Assembly: GCA_030523805.1 (NCBI GenBank)
Contig: JAUNHS010000114.1
Location: forward strand, 1 to 5,214
Direction: 5' to 3'
DNA from: Acinetobacter sp.
GTDB lineage: Bacteria; Pseudomonadota; Gammaproteobacteria; Pseudomonadales; Moraxellaceae
Length of the DNA: 5,214 nt
In this document: positions 1-5,214 of the stretch, one piece after another
Layout: the number at the start of each line of letters is the position of its first letter
How positions within the stretch are numbered: the stretch's first letter is position 1
Made by a program: the position numbers and the translations under genes
The notes under the pieces: generated by a model
What the model saw: the letters and a program-made list of their open reading frames with translations, nothing else
Databases searched by the model: none
Told to the model about the DNA's origin: nothing

Positions 1-49
1 TTGTGTTGAGAACAACGCTTAAATTCTAATATCAATCGTGTATAAATAA

Positions 50-76
50 ACAAGGAGCTAAAGCTCCTTGTTTTTT
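50..76. terminator. Bidirectional intrinsic terminator after rlmD
   Basis: A perfect hairpin pairs 50-58 (ACAAGGAGC) with 63-71 (GCTCCTTGT) around a TAAA loop. On the plus strand it is followed by six T (71-76). On the minus strand the tail is the weaker TTTATTTAT. It sits 8 bp past the rlmD stop, so it can end the minus-strand gene train. Its better U-tract points the other way, so it may also end a plus-strand gene entering from the left. Bases 1-49 are too short to identify that neighbour. Confidence 0.85.
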
Positions 77-84
77 GGTCAAAA

Positions 85-1461
85 TTAGGCGATTTGTTGC
101 TCTATTTTCTCAAACAAAGCAATACTTTCCACATGACCTGTGTGGCTAAACATATCCATAATGCCTGCTTTTTTCAACACATAACCTTGAGCAATCAGTT
201 GCTGACTATCTCGTGCCAAAGTGGCAGGATTACACGACACATAGACAATACGCTGTGCATTAAACTTCGGCAAATACGCCATAATTTCCCACGCTCCTGT
301 GCGTGGTGGATCAATCAAAATCGCATCAAAACCTTGCTTCGCCCATGCCGTTTTGGACAAATCTTGCGTTAAATCTTGTGCATAAAATTGTGTGTTTTTT
401 AAACCATTTAATTTCGCATTGGCAGTGGCTCGTTGCACCATTTCACGGCTGCCTTCCACGCCAATCACTCGCCCAGACTCGCCCACCAAACGTGCTAAAG
501 GCAAAGAAAAATTACCCAAACCACAGAATAAATCCAACACACGCTCGCCTGCTTTTAAATTGAGCAATTCACACGCCAATGCCACCATCTGACGGTTTAC
601 TGTGCTATTCACTTGGGTAAAATCGCTCGGACTAAAGGCAAATTGTAGCGAATATTGTGGGAAAGCGTAACGTAAATCTGCACCATTTTTGGCTTGTGAA
701 CCATCATCAAAACGGCGAATATCGCTGATATTGGGTGCTTGTAAATATAAAATCCATTGTCGCTGTTGGCAAAAATGTTGTAATTTTTCAATATCTTGTG
801 TTGAAAATTTTGCGGTTTGTCGCACCAAAAGGGCAATATTGTGTGATACATCATCATCGCCCATGACCAATTCAATATGACCAATGTCGGCTTTGGCTTT
901 CAAGGAAGCCAAGCATTGCTTTAACGCAGGCAATGCTGCATTCAACTGATGATCTAAAATTGGACAATGTTCAATATTGACCAAATGATTGCTTTGAGCA
1001 GCACGAAAACCGAATAAAAAACGTTGATTTTTCGGCAAATAACGCACGCCTATTCTGGCTCGTCTGCGGTAGTCGCTACGTTGCGAACGAATAGGAGCAA
1101 GCCATTGTTCAGGCTCAGCTTGTGCAAAATGCTGTAAATGGGATTGTAAAACCTGTTGTTTATGGATAATTTGTTGTTCTAAATCAAGGTGTTGCAAGCT
1201 ACAACCACCACATTGTCCGTAGTGTTGGCAAAATGGCTCTACACGATGTGGCGATGCTTGTAAAATTTCAATACCATCGGCTTCTTCTAGGCGTTTTGTG
1301 CTATGTGTAATGCGTGCTTGTACCTGCTCGCCTGCCAAAGCATAACGGATAAAAACTTTTTTGCCGTGCTTTTGCGTGGGGTGTTCAGGGTGTGTGCCGT
1401 ATAAGGCAACGCCACGCCCTTCGTGAGATAGGCTTTGTATGGTGAATGGGAAGTTATTCAT
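85..1461 (-). CDS. rlmD: 23S rRNA (uracil-1939-C5)-methyltransferase RlmD
   Basis: This cytoplasmic enzyme uses S-adenosylmethionine to methylate C5 of U1939 in 23S rRNA. From the chosen start it has 458 residues; E. coli RlmD has about 433. The order is an N-terminal TRAM-like domain ([13 protein letters not shown] near 6-18), then an iron-sulphur site with C78, C84 and C87 (CxxxxxCGGC) plus C166 (CPIL), then a Rossmann methyltransferase domain. That domain carries the SAM motif [11 protein letters not shown] near 308-318, IDPPR near 383-387, and SCNP with the catalytic cysteine at C410. The HTGHVES ending is also typical. The ATG at 1461 overlaps the DUF3800 stop by 8 nt (ATGAATAA), which suggests translational coupling. 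An ATG at 1479 behind AAGAG is a credible alternative start, and a GTG at 1485 is less likely. The family assignment is very secure; the exact start is not. Confidence 0.96.
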   Translation of the reverse strand: MNNFPFTIQSLSHEGRGVALYGTHPEHPTQKHGKKVFIRYALAGEQVQARITHSTKRLEEADGIEILQASPHRVEPFCQHYGQCGGCSLQHLDLEQQIIHKQQVLQSHLQHFAQAEPEQWLAPIRSQRSDYRRRARIGVRYLPKNQRFLFGFRAAQSNHLVNIEHCPILDHQLNAALPALKQCLASLKAKADIGHIELVMGDDDVSHNIALLVRQTAKFSTQDIEKLQHFCQQRQWILYLQAPNISDIRRFDDGSQAKNGADLRYAFPQYSLQFAFSPSDFTQVNSTVNRQMVALACELLNLKAGERVLDLFCGLGNFSLPLARLVGESGRVIGVEGSREMVQRATANAKLNGLKNTQFYAQDLTQDLSKTAWAKQGFDAILIDPPRTGAWEIMAYLPKFNAQRIVYVSCNPATLARDSQQLIAQGYVLKKAGIMDMFSHTGHVESIALFEKIEQQIA

Positions 1462-2155
1462 AATCATGCTCTGGATCATTTCCACTCTTAAAAAGTAGTT
1501 GATGATCTATTAATTTATGGCTTCGGATAAATTCATCTATTCGCAAGTCCGCAAATTCATATTTTGCCCAAACCAATCCTGCAAAAAAGTCAATAAATTG
1601 TAATTCTAAGCATTTTGCACTATTTGTCGGTGTGATACTACAATTTTTATTGATAATATTTTGTTCAATACTCGCTTCATGAATCATTTGATTGAGATAT
1701 TCTCCCATATTCCACTTTGCATTAATCCGTTCACTACGGCGATCGGGCATAAAATCAACATATTCAGATTGGCAAATGGTTTCAAGTAATAATACTTTGA
1801 CCATGTAATTATATAAAATATTAGGATTTTGAATAAATCGTTCTGTTACATTTTGCTTATTCACCGTGATAGAACGAAGTGAAATATCGTGATGTTCGGT
1901 CAGTAATTTCTGGGTTAAATTCAAAAATAATGCTTTATCCGCTGTATTTAAATCAACAGATTTTAATTCATTTTTTAAAGGACGCTTTCTTTTTTGATAG
2001 AGTGTTCGCACAATGCGTTGAATATATTTGACTTTATGCTCTGGAACACACAAGGCAGACAAGGTTAGCATACGGCTTGAGCCACCTTTTTGATAAGGCT
2101 GATGAAAGCTAAAACCTAAATCGCCACTTTCATCAAGATAAATCAATGTCCGCAT
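1454..2155 (-). CDS. DUF3800 domain protein, predicted RNase H-like nuclease
   Basis: A 233-residue protein of the DUF3800 family, which is widespread in mobile and defence-associated regions and has been suggested to have an RNase H-like fold. The diagnostic N-terminal motif is [10 protein letters not shown] (residues 6-15, acidic D8, E9, D12). Further conserved-looking acidic points are E63 in KNELK, D134 and D138 in VDFMPDRR, and D189 in [16 protein letters not shown], which resembles the family's usual C-terminal Q..D block. This spacing suits a metal-dependent nuclease, but activity is inferred. There is no signal peptide or membrane segment. The frame is open back to 2248, but the ATG at 2155 is chosen because the family motif starts immediately after it, GGGA lies 5 nt upstream, and the extension would run through a terminator hairpin. 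It ends inside the likely rlmD start. It follows a promoter-RNA-terminator unit that probably works with it. Confidence 0.9.
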   Translation of the reverse strand: MRTLIYLDESGDLGFSFHQPYQKGGSSRMLTLSALCVPEHKVKYIQRIVRTLYQKRKRPLKNELKSVDLNTADKALFLNLTQKLLTEHHDISLRSITVNKQNVTERFIQNPNILYNYMVKVLLLETICQSEYVDFMPDRRSERINAKWNMGEYLNQMIHEASIEQNIINKNCSITPTNSAKCLELQFIDFFAGLVWAKYEFADLRIDEFIRSHKLIDHQLLFKSGNDPEHDYE

Positions 2156-2167
2156 AAATTTCCCAAC

Positions 2168-2189
2168 AAAAAAGCCCTTTACAGGGCTT
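2168..2189 (-). terminator. Intrinsic terminator of the DUF3800-linked RNA
   Basis: On the minus strand AAGCCCT (2189-2183) pairs perfectly with AGGGCTT (2178-2172) around a GTAA loop, and the T-run occupies 2173-2168. It ends only 12 nt before the DUF3800 ATG, so the gene's ribosome binding site follows the U-tract almost directly. Transcripts from the promoter at 2308-2336 must pass it to reach DUF3800 and rlmD. That makes it either an attenuator or a device that sets the ratio of RNA to mRNA. Confidence 0.88.
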
Positions 2190-2301
2190 AATGAATAAAG
2201 TGTGGCACCTAGTGGTAACTTATTTGCCAATAAGTTTACGATTATCACAGCCTTTATCGTACCATTTCTAGGCGGAATATTTATACCATCGCTGTGACTA
2301 C
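2168..2301 (-). ncRNA. Candidate structured RNA upstream of DUF3800
   Basis: The gap between the exonuclease and DUF3800 carries its own promoter and terminator, defining an RNA of about 134 nt. Four pairings are visible by eye. Stem B joins 2274-2268 to 2212-2206 (7 pairs, one G-U) and continues past an AAA bulge as 2264-2260 with 2217-2213. Hairpin C joins 2236-2229 to 2224-2217 around GGCA. Hairpin D joins 2261-2256 to 2242-2237 around 13 nt. Stem A joins 2298-2291 to 2251-2244, inside the D loop, forming a pseudoknot. B and C share base 2217, and extended B shares 2261-2260 with D, so D shortens to CGAU/AUCG when B is extended. Conserved RNAs called DUF3800 motifs have been reported next to such genes; I cannot tell whether this matches one. 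It could be a separate small RNA, a cis-regulator, or both. The fold is a hand prediction. Confidence 0.68.
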
Positions 2302-2307
2302 AGTTTC

Positions 2308-2336
2308 ATTTTAGAGACTTTCCTATAAAAAGTCAA
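2308..2336 (-). promoter_or_regulatory. Sigma70 promoter of the DUF3800-linked RNA
   Basis: On the minus strand TTGACT (2336-2331) is separated by exactly 17 nt from TAAAAT (2313-2308). Each box matches consensus at five of six positions. The predicted start is near 2301, just before the 5' strand of the RNA's pseudoknot. It lies about 30 bp beyond the exonuclease stop with no terminator between, so read-through from cysM and the exonuclease may add to its output. Confidence 0.78.
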
Positions 2337-2367
2337 ATGATTTAAAAACAGACAAACAAACAGAAAA

Positions 2368-3174
2368 TCACTCAAAAAACTGCCGACTAAACGCATGATA
2401 TTGTGCATTTTTTTGCCAACGCTGTAAAAAATCCTGATGCTCTGGGCGTTGCTGTAATTCATGTTGCGTTTGCTTCACTAAAAATTGATGCTGTTCTGCA
2501 TTTAACTGACCTTTCAGCAATAACCAACGCAAATAAATCAACCACGTATTGACCACATCGCCTTCACAATAATTTTGCAACTGCTGCCATTTACCTTGCT
2601 TCACATAATCTGCCACAAGATAACCCGACTCATCGCCCTTGCCAGCCAAGCCTAAAATCACAGCAATATCGTCCATTTTGGCAAAATGCTTTTGATGAAA
2701 CATTGCCATATTATCCATCAAATCAATATGGCTAAAGTGATAGCGATTGACATAATTATTATAACGCTTTTGCGAATGCAACTCGCCCTGATCCCACAAA
2801 GCAGGAGCAGATAAACCATGAATCATGCCACGCAACATGAGCAAAGGTAAATCATATTGCGAGCCATTCCATGTAATCAGTTGCGGTTGATAACGCTGAA
2901 AAATCTTAAAAAATTTATCAATAATTTCTGCTTCGCTGTACTGCTGCTGCGTCCATGAAAATAGCTTCCATTGCCCATTGGCATACCACAAACCTGAAAT
3001 ACACACAATTTCATGCAATGCCAATCGTTGAAAATCTTGCCCTGACTCTTGACGACGAATTTTGAGCAAGGCTTGATCGGTATCATCATCGGATAAATCC
3101 AATTGATACAACTGCTTACCTGCTTGACGGTCGGTAATGCTTTCAATATCAAACACCAAAACGGGGCTACGCAT
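2368..3174 (-). CDS. PolB-like 3'-5' exonuclease (DEDD superfamily)
   Basis: A 268-residue stand-alone exonuclease of the predicted PolB-like 3'-5' exonuclease family (DNA_pol_B_exo2 type), with no polymerase domain. The DEDD motifs are in order: Exo I VFDIES with D9 and E11, Exo II TWNGSQYDLP with N103 and D108, and Exo III YCEGDVVNT with Y202 and D206. HIDLMD (149-154) and the KMDDIAVILGL block are also typical. Two-metal removal of nucleotides from 3' ends is expected; the substrate (DNA or RNA) is not evident. The ATG at 3174 is chosen because AAGGA lies 6 nt upstream; an in-frame TTG at 3180 abuts that site and is too close. The gene starts 30 bp after the cysM stop with no terminator between, suggesting cotranscription. 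Confidence 0.9.
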   Translation of the reverse strand: MRSPVLVFDIESITDRQAGKQLYQLDLSDDDTDQALLKIRRQESGQDFQRLALHEIVCISGLWYANGQWKLFSWTQQQYSEAEIIDKFFKIFQRYQPQLITWNGSQYDLPLLMLRGMIHGLSAPALWDQGELHSQKRYNNYVNRYHFSHIDLMDNMAMFHQKHFAKMDDIAVILGLAGKGDESGYLVADYVKQGKWQQLQNYCEGDVVNTWLIYLRWLLLKGQLNAEQHQFLVKQTQHELQQRPEHQDFLQRWQKNAQYHAFSRQFFE

Positions 3175-3180
3175 CAGCAA

Positions 3181-3185
3181 TCCTT
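3181..3185 (-). promoter_or_regulatory. Ribosome binding site of the exonuclease gene
   Basis: AAGGA on the minus strand lies 6 nt before the ATG at 3174. This spacing decides the start in favour of that ATG over the TTG at 3180. Confidence 0.75.
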
Positions 3186-3204
3186 AACATTTTATCATTA
3201 AAAA

Positions 3205-4119
3205 TCAATCATCTACAGAAAATAATCCTGTAGATAAATAACGGTCGCCACGGTCGCAAATGATGGTAACAATCACGGCATCAGGATTTTGTTCTGCCAA
3301 ACGCAAACTTGCCCACACAGCACCGCCAGATGAAACACCTGCCGAAATACCTTCTTGACGTGCTAATTGACGCATGGTTTTTTCTGCTTCAAGCTGTGGA
3401 ATATCCATAATGGCATCTACACGGCGTTCATCAAAAATAGTCGGTAAATATTCTTTTGGCCAACGGCGAATGCCTGCAATGCTTGAACCTTCGGACGGTT
3501 GCAAACCTACAATTTGAATATTGGGATTTTGTTCTTTTAAATATTTAGACACGCCCATAATCGTGCCTGTTGTTCCCATCGCACTGACAAAATGGGTGAT
3601 TTTGCCTTGTGTTTGCTGCCAAATTTCAGGGCCTGTGGTTAAATAATGAGCTTCTACATTATCAGGATTGCCAAATTGATTGAGTACCAAACCTTTGCCT
3701 TCGGCTTGCATTTGCAAGGCTAAATCTCTAGCTCCTTCCATGCCTTGTTCTTTGCTGACTTCAATCAATTCTGCACCATAAGCACGCATGGCATCTTTGC
3801 GTTCTTGGCTCATATTATTGGGCATGATGAGTTTCATTTGATAGCCACGCATCGCTGCGACCATCGCCAATGCAATGCCTGTATTGCCACTGGTTGCTTC
3901 AATCAGCGTATCGCCCTGCTTAATTTGCCCACGCTTTTCCGCTTGCATAATCATGTTATACGCAGGACGATCTTTGACTGAACCAGCAGGGTTGTTGCCT
4001 TCAAGTTTAAGCAACACCGTACTTTGAGTATGATTTGCCAAACGCTGCACACGCACCATTGGGGTTTTGCCGACATAATGGTCTAATAAATAGGCATCGT
4101 TTTGGAAATGTTGCGACAT
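3205..4119 (-). CDS. cysM: Cysteine synthase B (O-acetylserine sulfhydrylase B)
   Basis: A 304-residue cytoplasmic PLP enzyme that makes cysteine from O-acetylserine and sulfide; CysM enzymes also accept thiosulfate to give S-sulfocysteine. Visible features are NPAGSVKDRPA with the Schiff-base lysine K49, the substrate loop TSGNTG (76-81), the PLP phosphate loop GTTGT (182-186), SSGG (263-266) with the serine facing the pyridine nitrogen, and the CysM-like ending IICDRGDRYLSTGLFS. The MSQERKDAMRAYGAELIEV stretch also favours CysM over CysK. The ATG at 4119 (MSQHFQ) is chosen because the first 22 residues of the longer open frame do not resemble the family and GAG lies 7 nt upstream of this ATG. 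It is probably the first gene of a minus-strand operon with the exonuclease and perhaps the genes beyond. Confidence 0.96.
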   Translation of the reverse strand: MSQHFQNDAYLLDHYVGKTPMVRVQRLANHTQSTVLLKLEGNNPAGSVKDRPAYNMIMQAEKRGQIKQGDTLIEATSGNTGIALAMVAAMRGYQMKLIMPNNMSQERKDAMRAYGAELIEVSKEQGMEGARDLALQMQAEGKGLVLNQFGNPDNVEAHYLTTGPEIWQQTQGKITHFVSAMGTTGTIMGVSKYLKEQNPNIQIVGLQPSEGSSIAGIRRWPKEYLPTIFDERRVDAIMDIPQLEAEKTMRQLARQEGISAGVSSGGAVWASLRLAEQNPDAVIVTIICDRGDRYLSTGLFSVDD

Positions 4120-4156
4120 GGTCATGCTCAGTAAAAATAAAAAATGAAGACAGCGT

Positions 4157-4162
4157 ATTGTA
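4157..4162 (-). promoter_or_regulatory. Possible -10 box of the cysM promoter
   Basis: TACAAT on the minus strand matches consensus at five of six positions and lies about 40 bp upstream of the cysM start. The hexamer 17 nt further upstream (GTGCAA) is a poor -35 box. A second candidate, TTGCTT with an 18-nt spacer and TATGAT, lies near 4243-4272. The choice between them cannot be made from sequence alone. Confidence 0.35.
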
Positions 4163-4455
4163 TGAAAGTTTACAGCAAATTGCACCTGTTATTTTTACAA
4201 ATGCAATGATGAACAATGCGTGAAGTCATTATTTATTTTATCATCATAGCAACACAAAATCGCAACAAGCAATTAAAATTTAGTTTTTCATCGTAATTTA
4301 CAATCACTTGTGTCAAAAAAATTGTGCAATATTGAAATTTATATAATTTGTTATAAATCAAAATGTTAAGTAATTAACCTGTACTTATTTTAACCACAAT
4401 TTTGGTTCAAATGGGCTTCTGTAAAATTATTTTTCTACTTTTCAATTTTCATGCA

Positions 4456-4529
4456 ATCCTATCAGATTGATTTTAAAGTCATTATTGCAAATCCTAGAAT
4501 GCACAGTCTAAATCCTAGAAACATAGGAT
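4456..4529 (+). repeat. ATCCTA repeats upstream of the 150-residue protein gene
   Basis: The hexamer ATCCTA occurs at 4456-4461, 4491-4496 and 4512-4517, with an inverted copy TAGGAT at 4524-4529. The second and third copies extend to an identical 11-mer (AAATCCTAGAA, 4489-4499 and 4510-4520) set 21 bp apart, two helical turns. The third and inverted copies form a perfect 6-bp palindrome around GAAACA. This suits a regulator-binding array or a leader-RNA hairpin; neither is shown. Confidence 0.45.
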
Positions 4530-4598
4530 CACTTCCCATCTTTGCCTGTCATAATCATCATTACAAGGTGTGGCAATGGTGCTATGCCAATTTTTCCC

Positions 4599-4605
4599 AA
4601 GGGGA
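4599..4605 (+). promoter_or_regulatory. Strong ribosome binding site of the 150-residue protein gene
   Basis: AAGGGGA is followed by a run of seven T and then the ATG at 4613. The site fixes this start in preference to the upstream in-frame ATG at 4451, which has no such sequence. Confidence 0.8.
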
Positions 4606-4612
4606 TTTTTTT

Positions 4613-5065
4613 ATGAATATGACCATTTCTGAAGCTAAATTTGAGTTTTTAGATCAATTAGATGAACACGATCAAGCCTTAGCCAGAGCTGTTTTAAAAC
4701 AGGTCGGTAGTTTTGAAGAGTTATACAAAATAGCAAAAGCTGGTAATGATGCAACAAATCATTTGGTTCATAACTTTGCGTGTCATGTCCATACTGTTCC
4801 TTTTGCTGAACAGCATAAGGCATTGATTTTTAGTCATTTAAAACGGTTTAGTTGTGATCAAACATTGTGTGAAGCTGTTGCAGATTTGCGTATGGTTGAT
4901 TTAGATGTTCAACAAGTGGAAAGTGCTTTGCTGTTGGCTCAATATAGTGAAGATTATGTAGAAGTTTTTCATGCTTTGGCATGGTGGGCATTAAATCATG
5001 TGGTTTATTATTTAAATCAATGGTGTGAAGATATGGGGCTGATTGAAGAGCTGCAAATTGCGTAG
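4613..5065 (+). CDS. Uncharacterised 150-residue helical protein
   Basis: I do not recognise the family. The protein is acidic and looks almost wholly alpha-helical, without a signal peptide or clear membrane span, though residues 121-135 (ALAWWALNHVVYYLN) form a strongly hydrophobic aromatic helix. Histidine and cysteine residues cluster at H50, H53, C57, H58, H60, H68 and H75, with C81 and C86 following, so metal or cofactor binding is conceivable. The ATG at 4613 is chosen for the AAGGGGA site 7 nt upstream. The frame is open 54 codons further, to 4451, but that part lacks a ribosome binding site and protein-like character. It is transcribed away from cysM and is followed 21 bp later by a terminator, so it is probably a single-gene unit. 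Coding status is well supported; function is unknown. Confidence 0.8.
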   Translation: MNMTISEAKFEFLDQLDEHDQALARAVLKQVGSFEELYKIAKAGNDATNHLVHNFACHVHTVPFAEQHKALIFSHLKRFSCDQTLCEAVADLRMVDLDVQQVESALLLAQYSEDYVEVFHALAWWALNHVVYYLNQWCEDMGLIEELQIA

Positions 5066-5086
5066 TTTTTAATCTTTTAGAGATAA

Positions 5087-5113
5087 AAAAGCAAGCTGTA
5101 AAGGCTTGCTTTT
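5087..5113. terminator. Bidirectional terminator between convergent genes
   Basis: AAAAGCAAGC (5087-5096) pairs perfectly with GCTTGCTTTT (5104-5113) around a 7-nt loop, TGTAAAG. The plus strand continues TTTTGGGTTTT and the minus strand gives a six-T run. It lies 21 bp after the plus-strand stop and 35 bp after the stop of the minus-strand edge gene, so it can serve both. Confidence 0.85.
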
Positions 5114-5148
5114 GGGTTTTAGCATAAACGTCTAATTCATCTAAACAC

Positions 5149-5214
5149 TCAAAACCCCTTCACCATTTCCACAAACAACTGCGGTTTTTGATAACGATAC
5201 AAAAACAAATTACT
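5149..5214 (-). CDS. C-terminal end of a gene running off the right edge
   Basis: Read on the minus strand from the edge, 21 codons stay open and end at a TGA (5151-5149), giving an ending YRYQKPQLFVEMVKGF. The terminator just beyond the stop supports a real gene end. The fragment is too short to assign a family, and a chance open frame of this length is possible. Confidence 0.45.
   Translation of the reverse strand, partial: SNLFLYRYQKPQLFVEMVKGF

Larger units (their letters stand above)
4120..4612. other. Divergent AT-rich intergenic region
   Basis: This 493-bp stretch between cysM and the plus-strand gene holds no convincing gene. Frames open across it have no ribosome binding site and no family resemblance. 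It should contain both promoters. AT-rich boxes include TATAAT at 4342-4347 on the plus strand and TACAAT at 4162-4157 on the minus strand. I found no well-spaced -35 box for the plus-strand gene. The right part contains repeated ATCCTA elements (4456-4529). Confidence 0.7.

Noticed and set aside
94..592. Plus-strand open frames of 66-92 codons across rlmD.
   Set aside because: They lie antisense to a clear rlmD frame and show no family features or ribosome binding sites.
2156..2248. N-terminal extension of the DUF3800 protein by 31 residues, to an upstream start at 2248.
   Set aside because: It would be translated through the RNA's hairpins and the terminator, has no family resemblance, and the ATG at 2155 sits directly before the YLDESGD motif with GGGA upstream.
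2168..2301. A tmRNA or tRNA-like element in the DUF3800 leader.
   Set aside because: There is no tag frame, no acceptor stem with CCA and no T-loop signature. The hairpins do not form a cloverleaf.
2341..2365. Short ACAAAC-type repeats after the exonuclease, as a possible insertion scar.
   Set aside because: They are low-complexity and only a few bases long, and I found no matching copy at the other end of the DUF3800 module.
4120..4185. Extra 22 residues at the N-terminus of CysM, possibly a signal peptide because they are hydrophobic.
   Set aside because: CysM is cytoplasmic, the family begins near MSQHFQ, and the stretch is AT-rich upstream DNA without a suitable ribosome binding site.
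4451..4612. Longer, 204-residue version of the plus-strand protein.
   Set aside because: There is no ribosome binding site before 4451, the extra 54 residues look non-protein-like, and AAGGGGA marks the ATG at 4613.

Overview
The window reads as a bacterial chromosome segment of low GC content, probably from a gammaproteobacterium of the Moraxellaceae (Acinetobacter or a close relative). This rests on the CysM and RlmD protein sequences, their proximity, and the AT-rich codon use. No marker gene is present to fix the genus.

Most of the window is one minus-strand gene train, read from right to left: cysM (cysteine synthase B), a PolB-like DEDD 3'-5' exonuclease, a promoter with a short structured intergenic RNA and intrinsic terminator, a DUF3800 protein, and rlmD (23S rRNA m5U1939 methyltransferase). 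A bidirectional terminator follows rlmD at the left edge. To the right of cysM lies a 493-bp AT-rich divergent region, then a plus-strand gene for an unrecognised 150-residue helical protein. It faces, across a second terminator, the apparent C-terminal end of a minus-strand gene that runs off the right edge.

The notable part is 1454-2336. A near-consensus sigma70 promoter (TTGACT, 17 bp, TAAAAT) begins about 30 bp after the exonuclease stop. It would drive an RNA of roughly 134 nt ending at a strong U6 terminator only 12 nt before the DUF3800 start codon. By hand the RNA folds into a three-way junction: a 7+5 bp closing stem with an AAA bulge, and two hairpins. A 7-8 bp pseudoknot joins the 5' end to the loop of one hairpin. 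The predicted RNase H-like DUF3800 protein preceded by a self-contained RNA gene matches the theme of the published 'DUF3800 RNA motifs' and resembles the layout of type III toxin-antitoxin loci (RNA, leaky terminator, nuclease). Its function is unknown; any defence, toxin-antitoxin or RNA-processing role is inference.

The module appears to have been inserted into a housekeeping gene row. Its stop codon overlaps a likely rlmD start by 8 nt, so rRNA methyltransferase expression may now depend on read-through of the RNA's terminator. The remaining genes look like ordinary housekeeping functions: cysteine biosynthesis, nucleic-acid processing and rRNA modification.
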